From: Bradyrhizobium zhengyangense
GTDB taxonomy: Bacteria; Pseudomonadota; Alphaproteobacteria; Rhizobiales; Xanthobacteraceae
Direction: 5' to 3'
Length of the DNA: 64,000 nt
Assembly (NCBI RefSeq): GCF_022012435.1
Contig: NZ_JAKLUA010000014.1
Coordinates: 1-64,000, forward strand
Below are positions 9,108 through 17,541 of this stretch, piece after piece. The notes below the pieces were generated by a model. It was not told where the DNA came from. It saw only the letters and a list, made by a program, of their open reading frames with translations, and ran no database searches. Within the stretch, counting starts at the first letter, position 1, and every line of letters begins with the position of its first letter. Made by a program: the position numbers and the translations under genes.

Positions 9108-9914
9108 TTATTTGTGCAGCTGGGTGAGACCGGTCGGCGGGCCGTCAACTCCGGTCCAGCCACCATCGACAAACAGCGTGCTGCCACTGACATAGCTCGC
9201 TGCATCCGAGGCGAGATAGGCAACGGCCGTGGCGACCTCGTCGGCGCTGCTCCAGCGGTTGAACACGGTGTGGCCGGCGTAGAGATTGTAGATGTCGGGC
9301 CGCTTCTTGAAAGGGCTGGTCAGCGCAGTCTCGACGATGCTCGGCGCGATTGCGTTGACGCGCACGCCGGCATGGCCGACCTCGGAGGCAAAGCCCTTCA
9401 CCAGCAAACCGATTGCCGCTTTGGTCGAGCCGTAGACTCCCAGGCCCGGCTCGATGGTCACCGCGCGCACCGAGGAGCAGGCGATGATGCTGCCACCCTT
9501 CTGCTCGACCATGATGCGGCCGAACGCCTGGAAGAACCAGACCGTGCCTTTGACGTTGAGGTTCAGGACGCGGTCGAGATCCTCCTCGGTGTAGTCGAGG
9601 ATGGTCTTGCGGATGTTGAGCCCGGGCGTCGTCACGGCGATGTCGAGCCGCGCGAACTTCTGCATTACCGTCTTGGCGAGCGCATTGACGTCGGCAATGC
9701 TTGAAGCATCGCAGCTCGCCGCCTCGGCCCAGCCGCCCTTGTCGCGAATGCCCACGGCCGTCGTCTCTGCCGCATCAAGCGCGCGATCGGCGCAGACCAC
9801 TCGGGCGCCAAGCCCTGCCAGCGCTTCGGCCGACGATTTGCCGATGCCCGATGCGGCGCCAAGCACCACGGCGGTCTTGCCGGTGAGATCGAAGAGCTTG
9901 CGATAGTCAGTCAC
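9108..9914 (-). CDS. SDR-family NAD(P)-dependent oxidoreductase
   Basis: A 268-residue classical short-chain dehydrogenase. The nucleotide motif is VLGAASGIG, the active site is the Ser of CSSVRA plus YGSTK (Tyr and Lys four apart), and the C-terminus shows YVSGSTLFVDGGW. GTG 9914 (VTDYRKLFDL) is preferred because AAGGA lies seven bases upstream; an earlier GTG at 9920 sits too close to it. The gene is convergent with the ModA-like gene (9 bp apart) and divergent from the GntR regulator. It may act on an alcohol or ketone linked to the TRAP substrate, but its substrate is unknown. Confidence 0.88.
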   Translation of the reverse strand: MTDYRKLFDLTGKTAVVLGAASGIGKSSAEALAGLGARVVCADRALDAAETTAVGIRDKGGWAEAASCDASSIADVNALAKTVMQKFARLDIAVTTPGLNIRKTILDYTEEDLDRVLNLNVKGTVWFFQAFGRIMVEQKGGSIIACSSVRAVTIEPGLGVYGSTKAAIGLLVKGFASEVGHAGVRVNAIAPSIVETALTSPFKKRPDIYNLYAGHTVFNRWSSADEVATAVAYLASDAASYVSGSTLFVDGGWTGVDGPPTGLTQLHK

Positions 9915-10283
9915 GGTCACATCCTTTTCTTGTTGCAGCCATGCGGCTCGTTGCGCAGCAAACGGCCGGGATACGAGGTCGGGGTACGTTCGTACACCCG
10001 GCAGCCAACCCATCAATCCAAAAACGGCATCGATCGATGCTCGCTTCAACTTGGACTCCGCACTCCGCGCGCCCTTACGAAGGCCGACGGGGAAATGGAT
10101 TCAAGGAGGGGCGCTTGAGCGCGAACAGATCCGTCATGGTCGCCAGAAAAATCTCGCGCTCTGCTTTCGGTTCGAGAACAACCGCTTCCTGCTGCAATGC
10201 AGCAGAGACACCCCCTCCTAACCTCCTAGTTGATCTTCGCGCAGACCGTCTCGTATACTAATATATCAATTAACTGAGCACGC
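9915..10283. other. Divergent intergenic region with AT-rich patch
   Basis: No gene is supported in these 369 bases between the SDR and GntR genes. The notable part is an AT-rich stretch at 10249-10274 (GTATACTAATATAT core) just before the GntR start. It contrasts with the GC-rich surroundings and is a plausible promoter and GntR operator. Confidence 0.4.
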
Positions 10284-11024
10284 ATGTCCGCCCGTTCGAC
10301 GAAGAAGACTGAGGCCTCGGCTTCAACGATGACCGGTCCTCGCCGCGGTCGGCCACCGCTGCGGGCGACGGCGTCGTCGCGCATCTACAGTGAGCTGCGC
10401 AGCGAATTGGTCACGATGCGACGCCGGCCTGGCGAAGCGGTTTCGGAGTCCGAGATCGCGCTCAGCTATGGCGTCAGCCGCACGCCGGTGCGCGAAGCGA
10501 TCCTCAAGCTCTCCGACGAGGGCCTGCTCGACGTTTTCCCGCAGTCGGGCATCTTCGTTTCCCGCATCCCGCTCGCCGCCCTGCCTGAGGCCATCATCAT
10601 CCGCAAGGCTCTGGAGGAGACGACGGCGCGGCTCGCGGCCGAACGCGCGACGACGAGCCAGGTTCTGCAATTGCGCTCGATCGTGGAACGTCAGCGCGAA
10701 GCGGATGCGGCTGGAGACCGTGTTGCATTTCACCAGGCCGACGAGTTATTCCACGCCACCATCGCCGATGTCGCCAGACATCCCGGAATCTGGACGCTGA
10801 TCCTGCATGTGAAGGTGCATGTCGATCGCTATCGCCAACTGACGCTGCCGGTCACCGGGCGCATGACGCAGGTGATTGCCGAGCATGAGCCGATCCTCGC
10901 GGCGATCGAGGCGCGCGACCCGCAACGTGCTGGGATTGCGATGGAGCGGCATCTCGACCGGCTGCTCCGCGACATCTCGGAGACGCAACATACCAATCCG
11001 GAGTTTTTCGCCAGCACGGAATGA
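10284..11024 (+). CDS. GntR-family regulator with FCD ligand domain
   Basis: A 246-residue FadR-subfamily regulator. Residues about 30-95 form the winged helix (SESEIALSYGVSRTPVREAI is the signature helix-turn-helix with SRTPVREA). Residues about 105-235 are the all-helical FCD domain with the metal/ligand residues spread in ELFHATIADVARHP and HEPILAAIEARD. It directly precedes the TRAP transporter genes on the same strand (55 bp), so it most likely controls them in response to the transported acid. ATG 10284 is the first start after the AT-rich promoter patch. Confidence 0.9.
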   Translation: MSARSTKKTEASASTMTGPRRGRPPLRATASSRIYSELRSELVTMRRRPGEAVSESEIALSYGVSRTPVREAILKLSDEGLLDVFPQSGIFVSRIPLAALPEAIIIRKALEETTARLAAERATTSQVLQLRSIVERQREADAAGDRVAFHQADELFHATIADVARHPGIWTLILHVKVHVDRYRQLTLPVTGRMTQVIAEHEPILAAIEARDPQRAGIAMERHLDRLLRDISETQHTNPEFFASTE

Positions 11025-11079
11025 CCGTATCGCCGGTCGACGACGACACACACCGAAGAAATAATGAGGGAGGACTACC

Positions 11080-12072
11080 ATGAGACGCCGTGATTTCATC
11101 AAATTGAGTGCAGGACTTGGCGCAGCCACGCTTGCTCCGATCTCGTCAGGCCGCGCCCAGACCAAGGCCGTGTTCAAAGCTGCCGACGTGCAGCCGGTCG
11201 GCTACCCGACAGTTGCCGCCGTCGAGAGCATGGGCAAGAAGCTCGCCGAAGCGACGCAAGGCCGGCTCTCGATCCAGACCTATCCCTCCGCACAACTCGG
11301 CGCGGAGAAGGAAACGATCGAGCAAACCCAGATCGGTGCGATCCAGATGCTGCGCGTCAGCGCCGGCGCGGTTGGCCCGATCGTCGACGACATCAACGTC
11401 GTCAACATGCCGTTCCTGTTCAAGAATGTGGCCCAATCCTGGAAGATGATGGACGGCGACGTCGGCCAGGAGCTGCTCGAAAAGATCACGGCGAGCCCGA
11501 ACGCCAATCTGGTCGGTTTGTGCTGGATGGATTCCGGCGCGCGCAGCTTCTACAACACCAAACACCCGATCAAATCGATCGCCGACATCCACGGGCTGAA
11601 GCTTCGCGTGATCGGCAATCCGATCTTCATCGACATGGTCAACGCGCTTGGCGGCAACGGCATCGCGATGGGCTATGACCAGGTGTTCTCATCGCTCCAG
11701 ACCGGCGTGATCGACGGCGCGGAGAACAACCCGCCGAGTTACGTGTTCAGCAACCACTACACCGCGGCGAAATACTACTCGCTGACCGAGCACCTGATCA
11801 TCCCCGAGATCCTCTGCTTCTCCAAGCGATCCTGGAACGCGCTGTCTGCCGACGACCAGGCGCTGATCAAGAAGTTTGCGCGCGAGGCCCAGCTCGAGGA
11901 GCGCGAGCTCTGGAAGAAGTATGAGACGACGGCGATGGAGAAGGCCAAGGCCGCCGGCTGCGAGATCGTGGAGATCGCCGACAAGAAGCCATTCCAGGAT
12001 GCGGTCAAGCCGGTCTGGGACAAGTATGGCCCGAAATACCAGGCCATGATCCAGCGCATCCAGGCGCTCTAA
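11080..12072 (+). CDS. dctP: TRAP transporter solute-binding subunit (DctP)
   Basis: A 330-residue periplasmic binding protein of TRAP carboxylate transporters. It begins with a Tat-like leader (RRRDFIK, then a hydrophobic stretch to about residue 27, SSGRAQ). The family core follows: QLGAEKETIEQTQIGAIQM, the ligand-Arg segment LKLRVIGNPIF, and GVIDGAENNPPSY. A strong GGGAGGAC ribosome site precedes ATG 11080. It is followed by the two membrane subunits; a stable hairpin lies between it and DctQ. Confidence 0.93.
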   Translation: MRRRDFIKLSAGLGAATLAPISSGRAQTKAVFKAADVQPVGYPTVAAVESMGKKLAEATQGRLSIQTYPSAQLGAEKETIEQTQIGAIQMLRVSAGAVGPIVDDINVVNMPFLFKNVAQSWKMMDGDVGQELLEKITASPNANLVGLCWMDSGARSFYNTKHPIKSIADIHGLKLRVIGNPIFIDMVNALGGNGIAMGYDQVFSSLQTGVIDGAENNPPSYVFSNHYTAAKYYSLTEHLIIPEILCFSKRSWNALSADDQALIKKFAREAQLEERELWKKYETTAMEKAKAAGCEIVEIADKKPFQDAVKPVWDKYGPKYQAMIQRIQAL

Positions 12073-12088
12073 GCTTGCTCAAACAGGA

Positions 12089-12122
12089 GCCAAAGCGCGG
12101 CGATCACTCACCGCGCTTTGGC
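12089..12122 (+). terminator. Hairpin between binding-protein and permease genes
   Basis: A perfect 12-bp stem (GCCAAAGCGCGG at 12089-12100 with its complement at 12111-12122) and a 10-base loop. There is no T-run after it. In binding-protein operons such an intercistronic hairpin usually shields the upstream mRNA from 3' decay or ends part of transcription, giving more DctP than DctQM. Confidence 0.65.
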
Positions 12123-12160
12123 CTTCACAATCCGGACCACCGACAGAGCAGGAAACGAGG

Positions 12161-12676
12161 ATGGCCGCACTGTTTCGCCGAGCGATGGACTTTCTCTACC
12201 TGTTGTGCGTGATCGTCGGCTGCATCGCACTGGTGCTGATCTCCGCGGTGATCCCGTGGGCGGTGTTCACGCGTTACGTGCTCAACAGCGCGGCTTCATG
12301 GCCGGAGCCAATGGCGGTGCTGCTGACGATCGTGCTGACCTTCATCGGCGCCGCCGCCGGCTATCGGCTCAACCTGCACATGAGTGTCAACTATTTCGCC
12401 AAGAAGCTGCCTCCGCTGCTGCAGCGGGCGACGGACATTCTGGTCCAGCTTCTGATGGCGCTGATCGCACTGTTCATGGTGATCTGGGGCGAGAGCCTGG
12501 TCGAGGTCACCTGGCACAACAGCATCGCCGACTTTCCCTCGCTGTCGGTCGGCGTCACCTATCTGCCGATCCCGATCGGCGGCGTCTGTCTGCTCCTGTT
12601 CGTGATCGAACGGATTTTCCTCGGCGTGCCGCCCGACCCGATCGGCAAGCATTCCGAAACCGCCCCCTTCGAGTGA
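12161..12676 (+). CDS. dctQ: TRAP transporter small permease subunit (DctQ)
   Basis: A 171-residue membrane protein with four hydrophobic segments (about residues 17-37, 52-68, 90-112 and 130-155). It has the DctQ pattern AVFTRYVLNSAASWPEP near residue 45 and a conserved Arg in AAGYRLNLHM. It pairs with DctM to form the Na+-driven uptake channel fed by DctP. ATG 12161 follows AACGAGG. It lies 16 bp before DctM. Confidence 0.9.
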   Translation: MAALFRRAMDFLYLLCVIVGCIALVLISAVIPWAVFTRYVLNSAASWPEPMAVLLTIVLTFIGAAAGYRLNLHMSVNYFAKKLPPLLQRATDILVQLLMALIALFMVIWGESLVEVTWHNSIADFPSLSVGVTYLPIPIGGVCLLLFVIERIFLGVPPDPIGKHSETAPFE

Positions 12677-12692
12677 GCCGGGAGTCATCGCA

Positions 12693-13982
12693 ATGGACAT
12701 CTTCATCCTCCTCGGCACGATGATCGTATGCTTCCTGATCGGCATGCCGATCGCCTATTCGCTGGCAATGGCGGCGATCGCCGGTGCGCTGTCGGTCGGT
12801 ATCCCCCTGGAAGCGTTGATGCTGAAAATCTCGGACGGCGTCAGCAAGGTTGCGATGCTGACGATTCCATTCTTCGTGCTCGCCGGTGCCATCATGGCCG
12901 AAGGCGGCATGGCGCGGCGGCTGGTTGCCTTTGCCGACGTGCTGGTCGGCTTGACGCGCCTGCGCGGCGGCCTGTCGATCGTCAACGTGCTGGCGACCAC
13001 GTTCCTCAGCGGCATCTCCGGCTCGGCGGTGGCCGATACGTCGGCGATCGGCTCGGTGATGATCCCGCAGATGGAGAAGAACGGCTATCCGCGCGTCTTC
13101 GCCACCAACCTCACCATCTCGTCCTCGGTGCAGGCGCTGCTGGTGCCGCCGAGCCACAACGCCGTGCTCTATTCGCTTGCCACCGGCGGCACGATCTCGA
13201 TCAGCGCGCTGTTCATGGCGGGCGTTTTCCCGGGACTGCTGATCGGCTTCTCCCTGATCATGCTGTGCCTGGTGATTGCCTATCGTGAGGGCCACCCGCA
13301 GGGCCGCACCGTGCCGGCCAAGGATGCCATCAGGATCACGATCGATGCGGCCTGGGGCCTGATCACGCTCGTCATCATCCTCGGCGGCATTCTGGGCGGC
13401 ATCTTCACCGCGATCGAAGCCGGCGCGGTCGCCTGCATCTGGGCGTTCTTCGTCACCATGTTCGTCTACCGCGACTACAAATGGCGCGACCTGCCGGTGC
13501 TGCTGCACCGGACCTTGCGCACCGTCGCGATGGTGATGACGCTGATCGCCTGTGCTTCCGCCGTCGGTTACATCATGGCGCTGACGCAGATGCCGGCGAA
13601 GATGACGGCGTTCTTCCTGTCGATCTCCAGCAACAAATACGTCATCCTGTTGCTGCTCAACGTCCTATTGCTGCTGCTTGGCACGCTGCTCGACATGGCG
13701 CCGTCGATCCTCATCGCCACGCCGATCCTGCTGCCGGTGATGCAGAATTTCGGCGTCGATCCCGTGCACTTCGGCATGATCATGCTGCTCAATCTCGGCA
13801 TCGGCCTGTGCCATCCGCCGGTCGGCGCGATCCTGTTCGTCGGCTGCGCCGTCGGCAAGGTCTCGCTCGAGGAGGTCATGCGCAAGATCTGGCCGTTCTA
13901 CGGCGTCATGCTGTTCGTGCTGATGCTCGTCACCTACCTGCCGGAGATCTCGCTCTGGCTGCCGCGTCACATCCTGCACTGA
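12693..13982 (+). CDS. dctM: TRAP transporter large permease subunit (DctM)
   Basis: A 429-residue, highly hydrophobic transporter of the expected length with about 12 membrane segments. Family signatures include ISGSAVADTSAIGSVMIPQM (near residue 110), VPPSHNAVLYS (about 150), and GLCHPPVGAILFVG near the C-terminus. It forms the ion-coupled translocation channel with DctQ. It is the last gene of the GntR-TRAP unit; a hairpin at 13991 follows. Confidence 0.93.
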   Translation: MDIFILLGTMIVCFLIGMPIAYSLAMAAIAGALSVGIPLEALMLKISDGVSKVAMLTIPFFVLAGAIMAEGGMARRLVAFADVLVGLTRLRGGLSIVNVLATTFLSGISGSAVADTSAIGSVMIPQMEKNGYPRVFATNLTISSSVQALLVPPSHNAVLYSLATGGTISISALFMAGVFPGLLIGFSLIMLCLVIAYREGHPQGRTVPAKDAIRITIDAAWGLITLVIILGGILGGIFTAIEAGAVACIWAFFVTMFVYRDYKWRDLPVLLHRTLRTVAMVMTLIACASAVGYIMALTQMPAKMTAFFLSISSNKYVILLLLNVLLLLLGTLLDMAPSILIATPILLPVMQNFGVDPVHFGMIMLLNLGIGLCHPPVGAILFVGCAVGKVSLEEVMRKIWPFYGVMLFVLMLVTYLPEISLWLPRHILH

Positions 13983-13990
13983 AGCGGACC

Positions 13991-14014
13991 GCGCCGGCTT
14001 GACGTCGCCGGCGC
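13991..14014. terminator. Hairpin between convergent dctM and Crp-family genes
   Basis: A perfect 8-bp GC stem (GCGCCGGC / GCCGGCGC) with an eight-base loop sits in the 50-bp gap between convergent genes. It lacks a T-run, so it is a possible bidirectional or weak terminator. Confidence 0.5.
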
Positions 14015-14032
14015 GTCCCTCGATCGGCAGGA

Positions 14033-14761
14033 TCACTCGCCGTCGAGACCGCTCTCGGCAAGCTCGCGCAGCGCCTCGGTATCGAGCACGACGATGGCGC
14101 CATGCTCAAGGCGGACCCAGTTACGGCCGGCCCACGCGCGTAATTGCTTGTTGATGCTCTCGCGCGTCATCCCCACCATTTCGCTGATCTCCTGCTGGGT
14201 GATCGCGAGGGTGCCGCTGCCGGAATCGAACTTACGCTCCTCGGTGAGGCCGAGCAGCGCACTCGCAAGCCGCCCCGGCAGATTCTGCAAGATCACCTGC
14301 TCGACCTGCTGGCTGGTCCAGCGCAACCGCGCGCAAAGCAATTCGATGAATTTCATCGCGAGTGCCGGCTGACTCTTCACGAACGGAAGGAAGTCGCGGC
14401 GGTCGATAATGTAGAGCTCGCAATTGGTGTTCGCGGTCGCATCGGCCGACCGTGGTGCGCCATCGAGCACCGCGATCTCGCCGAAGATCTCTCCGGGACC
14501 GATCAGATTGAGAATGGCGTTCCGGCCATCGGGGGATGAGGAGGAAATTTTCACTGTTCCCGTGATCACCGCGAACAGATTGTTTCCGGGATCGCCCTTG
14601 GCGGCGATCGTCGCTCCGCGCTTGACCGTGGTGTGCTTGGCGTAGCGGCAGAGTTGATCGAGCGCGTCCGGCTCCAGATCTGCGAAGATCGGATGCTTGC
14701 GCAGGACCGACAGTTTGTTACCCGACGACTGCCGGGGGTCGCCGGTCTTGTCCTGAGGCAC
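14033..14761 (-). CDS. Crp/Fnr-family regulator without iron-sulfur cysteines
   Basis: A 242-residue regulator: cyclic-nucleotide-type beta-roll at about residues 20-140 (PGEIFGEIAVLDGAPRSADATA, with the GE and R.A pattern of effector pockets) and a C-terminal HTH (TQQEISEMVGMTRESINKQL). The recognition helix reads RESINK, not the E..SR of FNR proteins, so it should not bind the TTGAT-type boxes nearby. The start is GTG 14761, seven bases after TAGGAG; no ATG fits. It is unlinked to an obvious target and convergent with the TRAP operon. Confidence 0.88.
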   Translation of the reverse strand: MPQDKTGDPRQSSGNKLSVLRKHPIFADLEPDALDQLCRYAKHTTVKRGATIAAKGDPGNNLFAVITGTVKISSSSPDGRNAILNLIGPGEIFGEIAVLDGAPRSADATANTNCELYIIDRRDFLPFVKSQPALAMKFIELLCARLRWTSQQVEQVILQNLPGRLASALLGLTEERKFDSGSGTLAITQQEISEMVGMTRESINKQLRAWAGRNWVRLEHGAIVVLDTEALRELAESGLDGE

Positions 14762-15019
14762 GCCGGGACTCCTAAGACTGCGAGCGCTGGAGTTCCTGCG
14801 TAGTCAGTGTTGCCCGTCTTTTCAACCGGAAAGCGGGGGACAGTTTGAGGCAAGTGCCGTTAAAATGCCGCGGTCGCGCCACGAGTCTGCACCTGCAGGG
14901 TGCGTCGCTGCGATCCAAACCATGCAGAGTTGCAGAGAAGGCAGATAGCGATTAGTCGCGAGCACCGCGGAACAGGCCGACGGCCACCTGGAAGACGCAT
15001 CCAAGTGATCTCGGGAACT

Positions 15020-15148
15020 TCAGCCCTTCGTATTTGAACCGCGCCTGCCAGCACTGGTCTGTCGGTCCGCCCAAGCCAGCGCCCAGGCAAATGCGACAAA
15101 GACGGCCACAACGGCCATGGTCACCAGCAGCGCGTCAGTCGGCATCAT
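15020..15148 (-). CDS. 42-residue single-span membrane peptide
   Basis: A short frame running ATG 15148 to TGA 15020. The product MMPTDALLVTMAVVAVFVAF is one hydrophobic helix (about residues 6-28), then a charged tail ending SNTKG. GGGAGGG lies five bases before the start. A perfect FNR/FixK box (15200-15213) is centred 58 bases upstream, the right place for an activator-dependent promoter. Size and layout recall small accessory peptides of respiratory oxidases, but no specific family is recognised. A second in-frame ATG lies at 15145. Confidence 0.7.
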   Translation of the reverse strand: MMPTDALLVTMAVVAVFVAFAWALAWADRQTSAGRRGSNTKG

Positions 15149-15199
15149 GCCCTCCCGAACTTTGTTGTGGGCATTATTGGCGAGGCACGATTGCCGTCA

Positions 15200-15213
15200 T
15201 TGATCCGGATCAA
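15200..15213. promoter_or_regulatory. FNR/FixK box, perfect palindrome
   Basis: TTGATCCGGATCAA is the exact TTGAT-N4-ATCAA target of FNR, FnrN and FixK proteins. It lies 52 bases upstream of the 42-residue membrane peptide gene. The adjacent FNR-family gene ends at 15245, so this box serves the minus-strand peptide gene. Confidence 0.85.
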
Positions 15214-15244
15214 AAATCAGCGGAGGCCCGGGCAAGGCCGGGAT

Positions 15245-15958
15245 TCAGGCTGCGGCCAAAGCTTCGACCCGGGCGGGGTCGCGCAGGCTGATTCCACCAT
15301 GGATGATCTCGATCGCACCGTGCCGTTCCAGCTTGGTGAAGGTGCGGCTGACGGTTTCGATGGTCAGGCCAAGATAGTCCGCAATGTCCTGCCGGCTCAT
15401 CGGCAAGGGGACCGTATTCGACGCGCCCTTGAGCGAGACCAGTCGCTCCCGCCAGCCGAGCAGAAAGGTCGCGACTTTTTCATCCGCCGAGCGACGGCCG
15501 AGCAGGACCATGTGGTCGCGCGCCTGGCTCAGCTCGCGGATCGCCAGCTCGTTGATCCGCTTGAGGAGATGGGGTCGGTCCTCGATGAAGCGGCCGAACG
15601 GTGCCTTGGCGAATTGGCACACGGTCACAGCACCGATCGCATCGGCCGAAAAATTGTGGCGGCCGGATAAGTTCATCCCAAGGAAATCACCGGGCAAGGC
15701 AAAGCCCACGATCTGCCGCCGACCGTCAGGCAGCAGCTTGTAGAGCCGCATCACGCCTTCGAGGAGGTTGTAGAACGAGGTCGTGATATCCTCCTCGGAA
15801 AACACGGTCTCGCCCGCCCCGAAATGAACGCGGCGCCCGAGATGCTCGAACTCCCTGAGCTCGGCCGGGTCCATCGACGCACAAACCGCGATACCGCGGA
15901 CCGCGCAGTCGCTGCAAAAATGACCGTTTGGCTCAATCATCGTCACGGAAGCCTTCAT
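15245..15958 (-). CDS. Oxygen-sensing FNR-type regulator (FnrN/AadR-like)
   Basis: A 237-residue transcription factor of the FNR branch. Cys15, Cys18 and Cys26 (C-x2-C-x7-C) plus central Cys114 are placed to hold an oxygen-labile 4Fe-4S cluster. The C-terminal helix reads SRQDIADYLGLTIETVSRTF, with the E..SR residues that read TTGAT half-sites. It should dimerise and activate genes under low oxygen; five matching boxes occur within 13 kb on both sides. ATG 15958 follows GGAG by seven bases; a later ATG at 15940 would also keep the cysteines. The box at 16045 is 87 bases upstream, so it could be autoregulated. FixK-type proteins without N-terminal Cys are excluded by the motif. Confidence 0.9.
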   Translation of the reverse strand: MKASVTMIEPNGHFCSDCAVRGIAVCASMDPAELREFEHLGRRVHFGAGETVFSEEDITTSFYNLLEGVMRLYKLLPDGRRQIVGFALPGDFLGMNLSGRHNFSADAIGAVTVCQFAKAPFGRFIEDRPHLLKRINELAIRELSQARDHMVLLGRRSADEKVATFLLGWRERLVSLKGASNTVPLPMSRQDIADYLGLTIETVSRTFTKLERHGAIEIIHGGISLRDPARVEALAAA

Positions 15959-16044
15959 CCCACCGCTCCAGGCGTCACCGAATCTCCGCCCCTGACAGAG
16001 ATCCACCGCGCCAAGTGCATTTTACTGCAACCTGCCAAAGCCGA

Positions 16045-16058
16045 TTGACGCAGATCAA
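16045..16058. promoter_or_regulatory. FNR/FixK box between fnr-type gene and cytochrome c gene
   Basis: TTGACGCAGATCAA fits TTGAY-N4-RTCAA. Its centre is 63 bases before the cytochrome c start (16115) and 93 bases before the FNR-type gene start (15958), so it may act in both directions. Confidence 0.8.
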
Positions 16059-16114
16059 ATTTGACGCCCACCCCCGCCCTACTCTGCGCCGAGAATTCAA
16101 CGGGACCAATTTCC

Positions 16115-16432
16115 ATGCTGCATACCGCGTTGCGCCACGGCCTGATTGGGCTGCTTCTGGTCACTCCCGCCCTCGGCGCGCCGACCGCCGAACAACGCGG
16201 CAAGGCCTATGCGCGCGCCAATTGCGCGCGCTGCCACGCGATCGACCGTCGCTCAGAAAGCCCGCTTAAGATCGCTCCGCCGTTCAGGACCTTGCACCAG
16301 CGTTACGCGATCGATTCCCTCGAGGAAGCGCTCGCCGAAGGCATCTATACCGGCCACGCCGACATGCCCGCTTTCGAGCTCGAGCCTGACCAGATCCATG
16401 ATCTGCTGTCCTATCTCAAGACGCTCGAGTAG
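16115..16432 (+). CDS. Periplasmic class I cytochrome c
   Basis: A 105-residue secreted protein: signal peptide to about residue 22 (LLLVTPALGAP), then one haem site CARCH (Cys37, Cys40, His41) and a probable axial Met84 in GHADMPAF. It is a single-domain electron carrier, likely delivering electrons to an oxidase or reductase. ATG 16115 is chosen because the signal peptide starts there; the frame is open from 16061. The FNR/FixK box just upstream predicts induction at low oxygen. It converges on the Mla-type gene with a 2-bp gap. Confidence 0.88.
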   Translation: MLHTALRHGLIGLLLVTPALGAPTAEQRGKAYARANCARCHAIDRRSESPLKIAPPFRTLHQRYAIDSLEEALAEGIYTGHADMPAFELEPDQIHDLLSYLKTLE

Positions 16433-16434
16433 CT

Positions 16435-17538
16435 TTACACCGCCTGCACGGTCCAGCCGATCAGCTCCCTGGCGACGCGCGCGAAAGCTGCGTCGAACGC
16501 CGTGACCGCGGCAGCTGGCTCGACCTTGTCCAGTTTCTCGCTGGTCTCGATCAGGCGTGATGCGATCACCTTGCCATTCTTGTCGACGAGCCGTGCCGAC
16601 AGTCCGATTTCGGCCCGCGGCTCCCCCTCCGTGGCAATGCGGAAGCGCCTGATGTCGATCAATAGCTGATAGTCCGCCTGCCCCAAGTCTGTCGTCCGCA
16701 ACGGGGCGTGCGCGATATCGTAATTCTCGAAGCTATCGATCAGCCGCGCCTGCACCAGCTTTGGAATGCTGTCGGCCCACAGGAAGTCGGCGAAGCCCTT
16801 AATATCGCCAACCGGCGAGAACAGCATGCGCTGCGTCTGAAGCATCGCCACCGCGGTCGGCTCCGGAATAGCCAGCGATGCCGAGAGTGTCTTGCCGACC
16901 TGTCCAAGCTCCAGCGGCGTGCGGAGATCATAGGTGATCTTCTGCGCGGGTGCGCCGCCGCCCGTCATTTTCTCGAGGCCCGCCAGGATGCCGTCAATCT
17001 TGCCCGTGTTGCGCGCGAGGCCATCCGAGAACGTCTTGAAATTGGCGATGGTGTCCTTGAGTGGACCGGAATTGTCCTCAAGCACGGAATCGACGCGGCG
17101 CAGCGCATCGCGTGCTGCCTGCGTCATGCTCTGGCCCGCGCCGGCCTCGGCGATCAAAGTCAGGGGTTCGCCGGACTTCGCGACGATCATGCCGCCCTCC
17201 AGCGTCACCACCGGCACGCCCGTCAGCCCTTGGAACTCAAGCCCGACCTTGGTGTCGGTCCGCACCGGCGTTGCCGAAGCGACCGAGATCGTCGCGTTGA
17301 CAAAGCGCGGGTTGTCGGGCGCGAGGCCAAGCTGCGTCACCTCACCGACGCGGATGCCGTTGAATAGCACCCCGGCACCAACCAGAAGACCTGGCACCGG
17401 TCCCTGGAATTGTACATGGTAGTTCGCGCGCGGCCCGATGCCACCGCTGTTGTTCAGCCAATAGACGAAGCCGAATACCGCGAGGATCGCGGCCAGCACG
17501 AAGGCGCCGATCAGCACATAGGGAGCGCGGGTTTCCAT
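16435..17538 (-). CDS. mlaD: MlaD-type MCE protein fused to a PqiC-like domain
   Basis: A 367-residue, membrane-anchored lipid-transport subunit. One N-terminal helix (about residues 8-28) is followed by an MCE domain (about 38-116, with GLLVGAGVLFNGIRVGEV and FQGLTGVPVVTLEG). After a linker, residues about 205-365 resemble the ABC-transport auxiliary lipoprotein family (PqiC-like), for example GFADFLWADSIPKLVQARL. Usually the latter is a separate lipoprotein, so this is a natural fusion of two periplasmic parts. It is the third gene of the mlaE-mlaF-mlaD unit, 3 bp after mlaF. Confidence 0.85.
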   Translation of the reverse strand: METRAPYVLIGAFVLAAILAVFGFVYWLNNSGGIGPRANYHVQFQGPVPGLLVGAGVLFNGIRVGEVTQLGLAPDNPRFVNATISVASATPVRTDTKVGLEFQGLTGVPVVTLEGGMIVAKSGEPLTLIAEAGAGQSMTQAARDALRRVDSVLEDNSGPLKDTIANFKTFSDGLARNTGKIDGILAGLEKMTGGGAPAQKITYDLRTPLELGQVGKTLSASLAIPEPTAVAMLQTQRMLFSPVGDIKGFADFLWADSIPKLVQARLIDSFENYDIAHAPLRTTDLGQADYQLLIDIRRFRIATEGEPRAEIGLSARLVDKNGKVIASRLIETSEKLDKVEPAAAVTAFDAAFARVARELIGWTVQAV

Positions 17539-17541
17539 GTC

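Noticed and set aside
12555..13508. 317-codon minus-strand frame
   Set aside because: It is antisense to dctM; the product is very rich in Arg, Asp and His and has no hydrophobic or motif structure.
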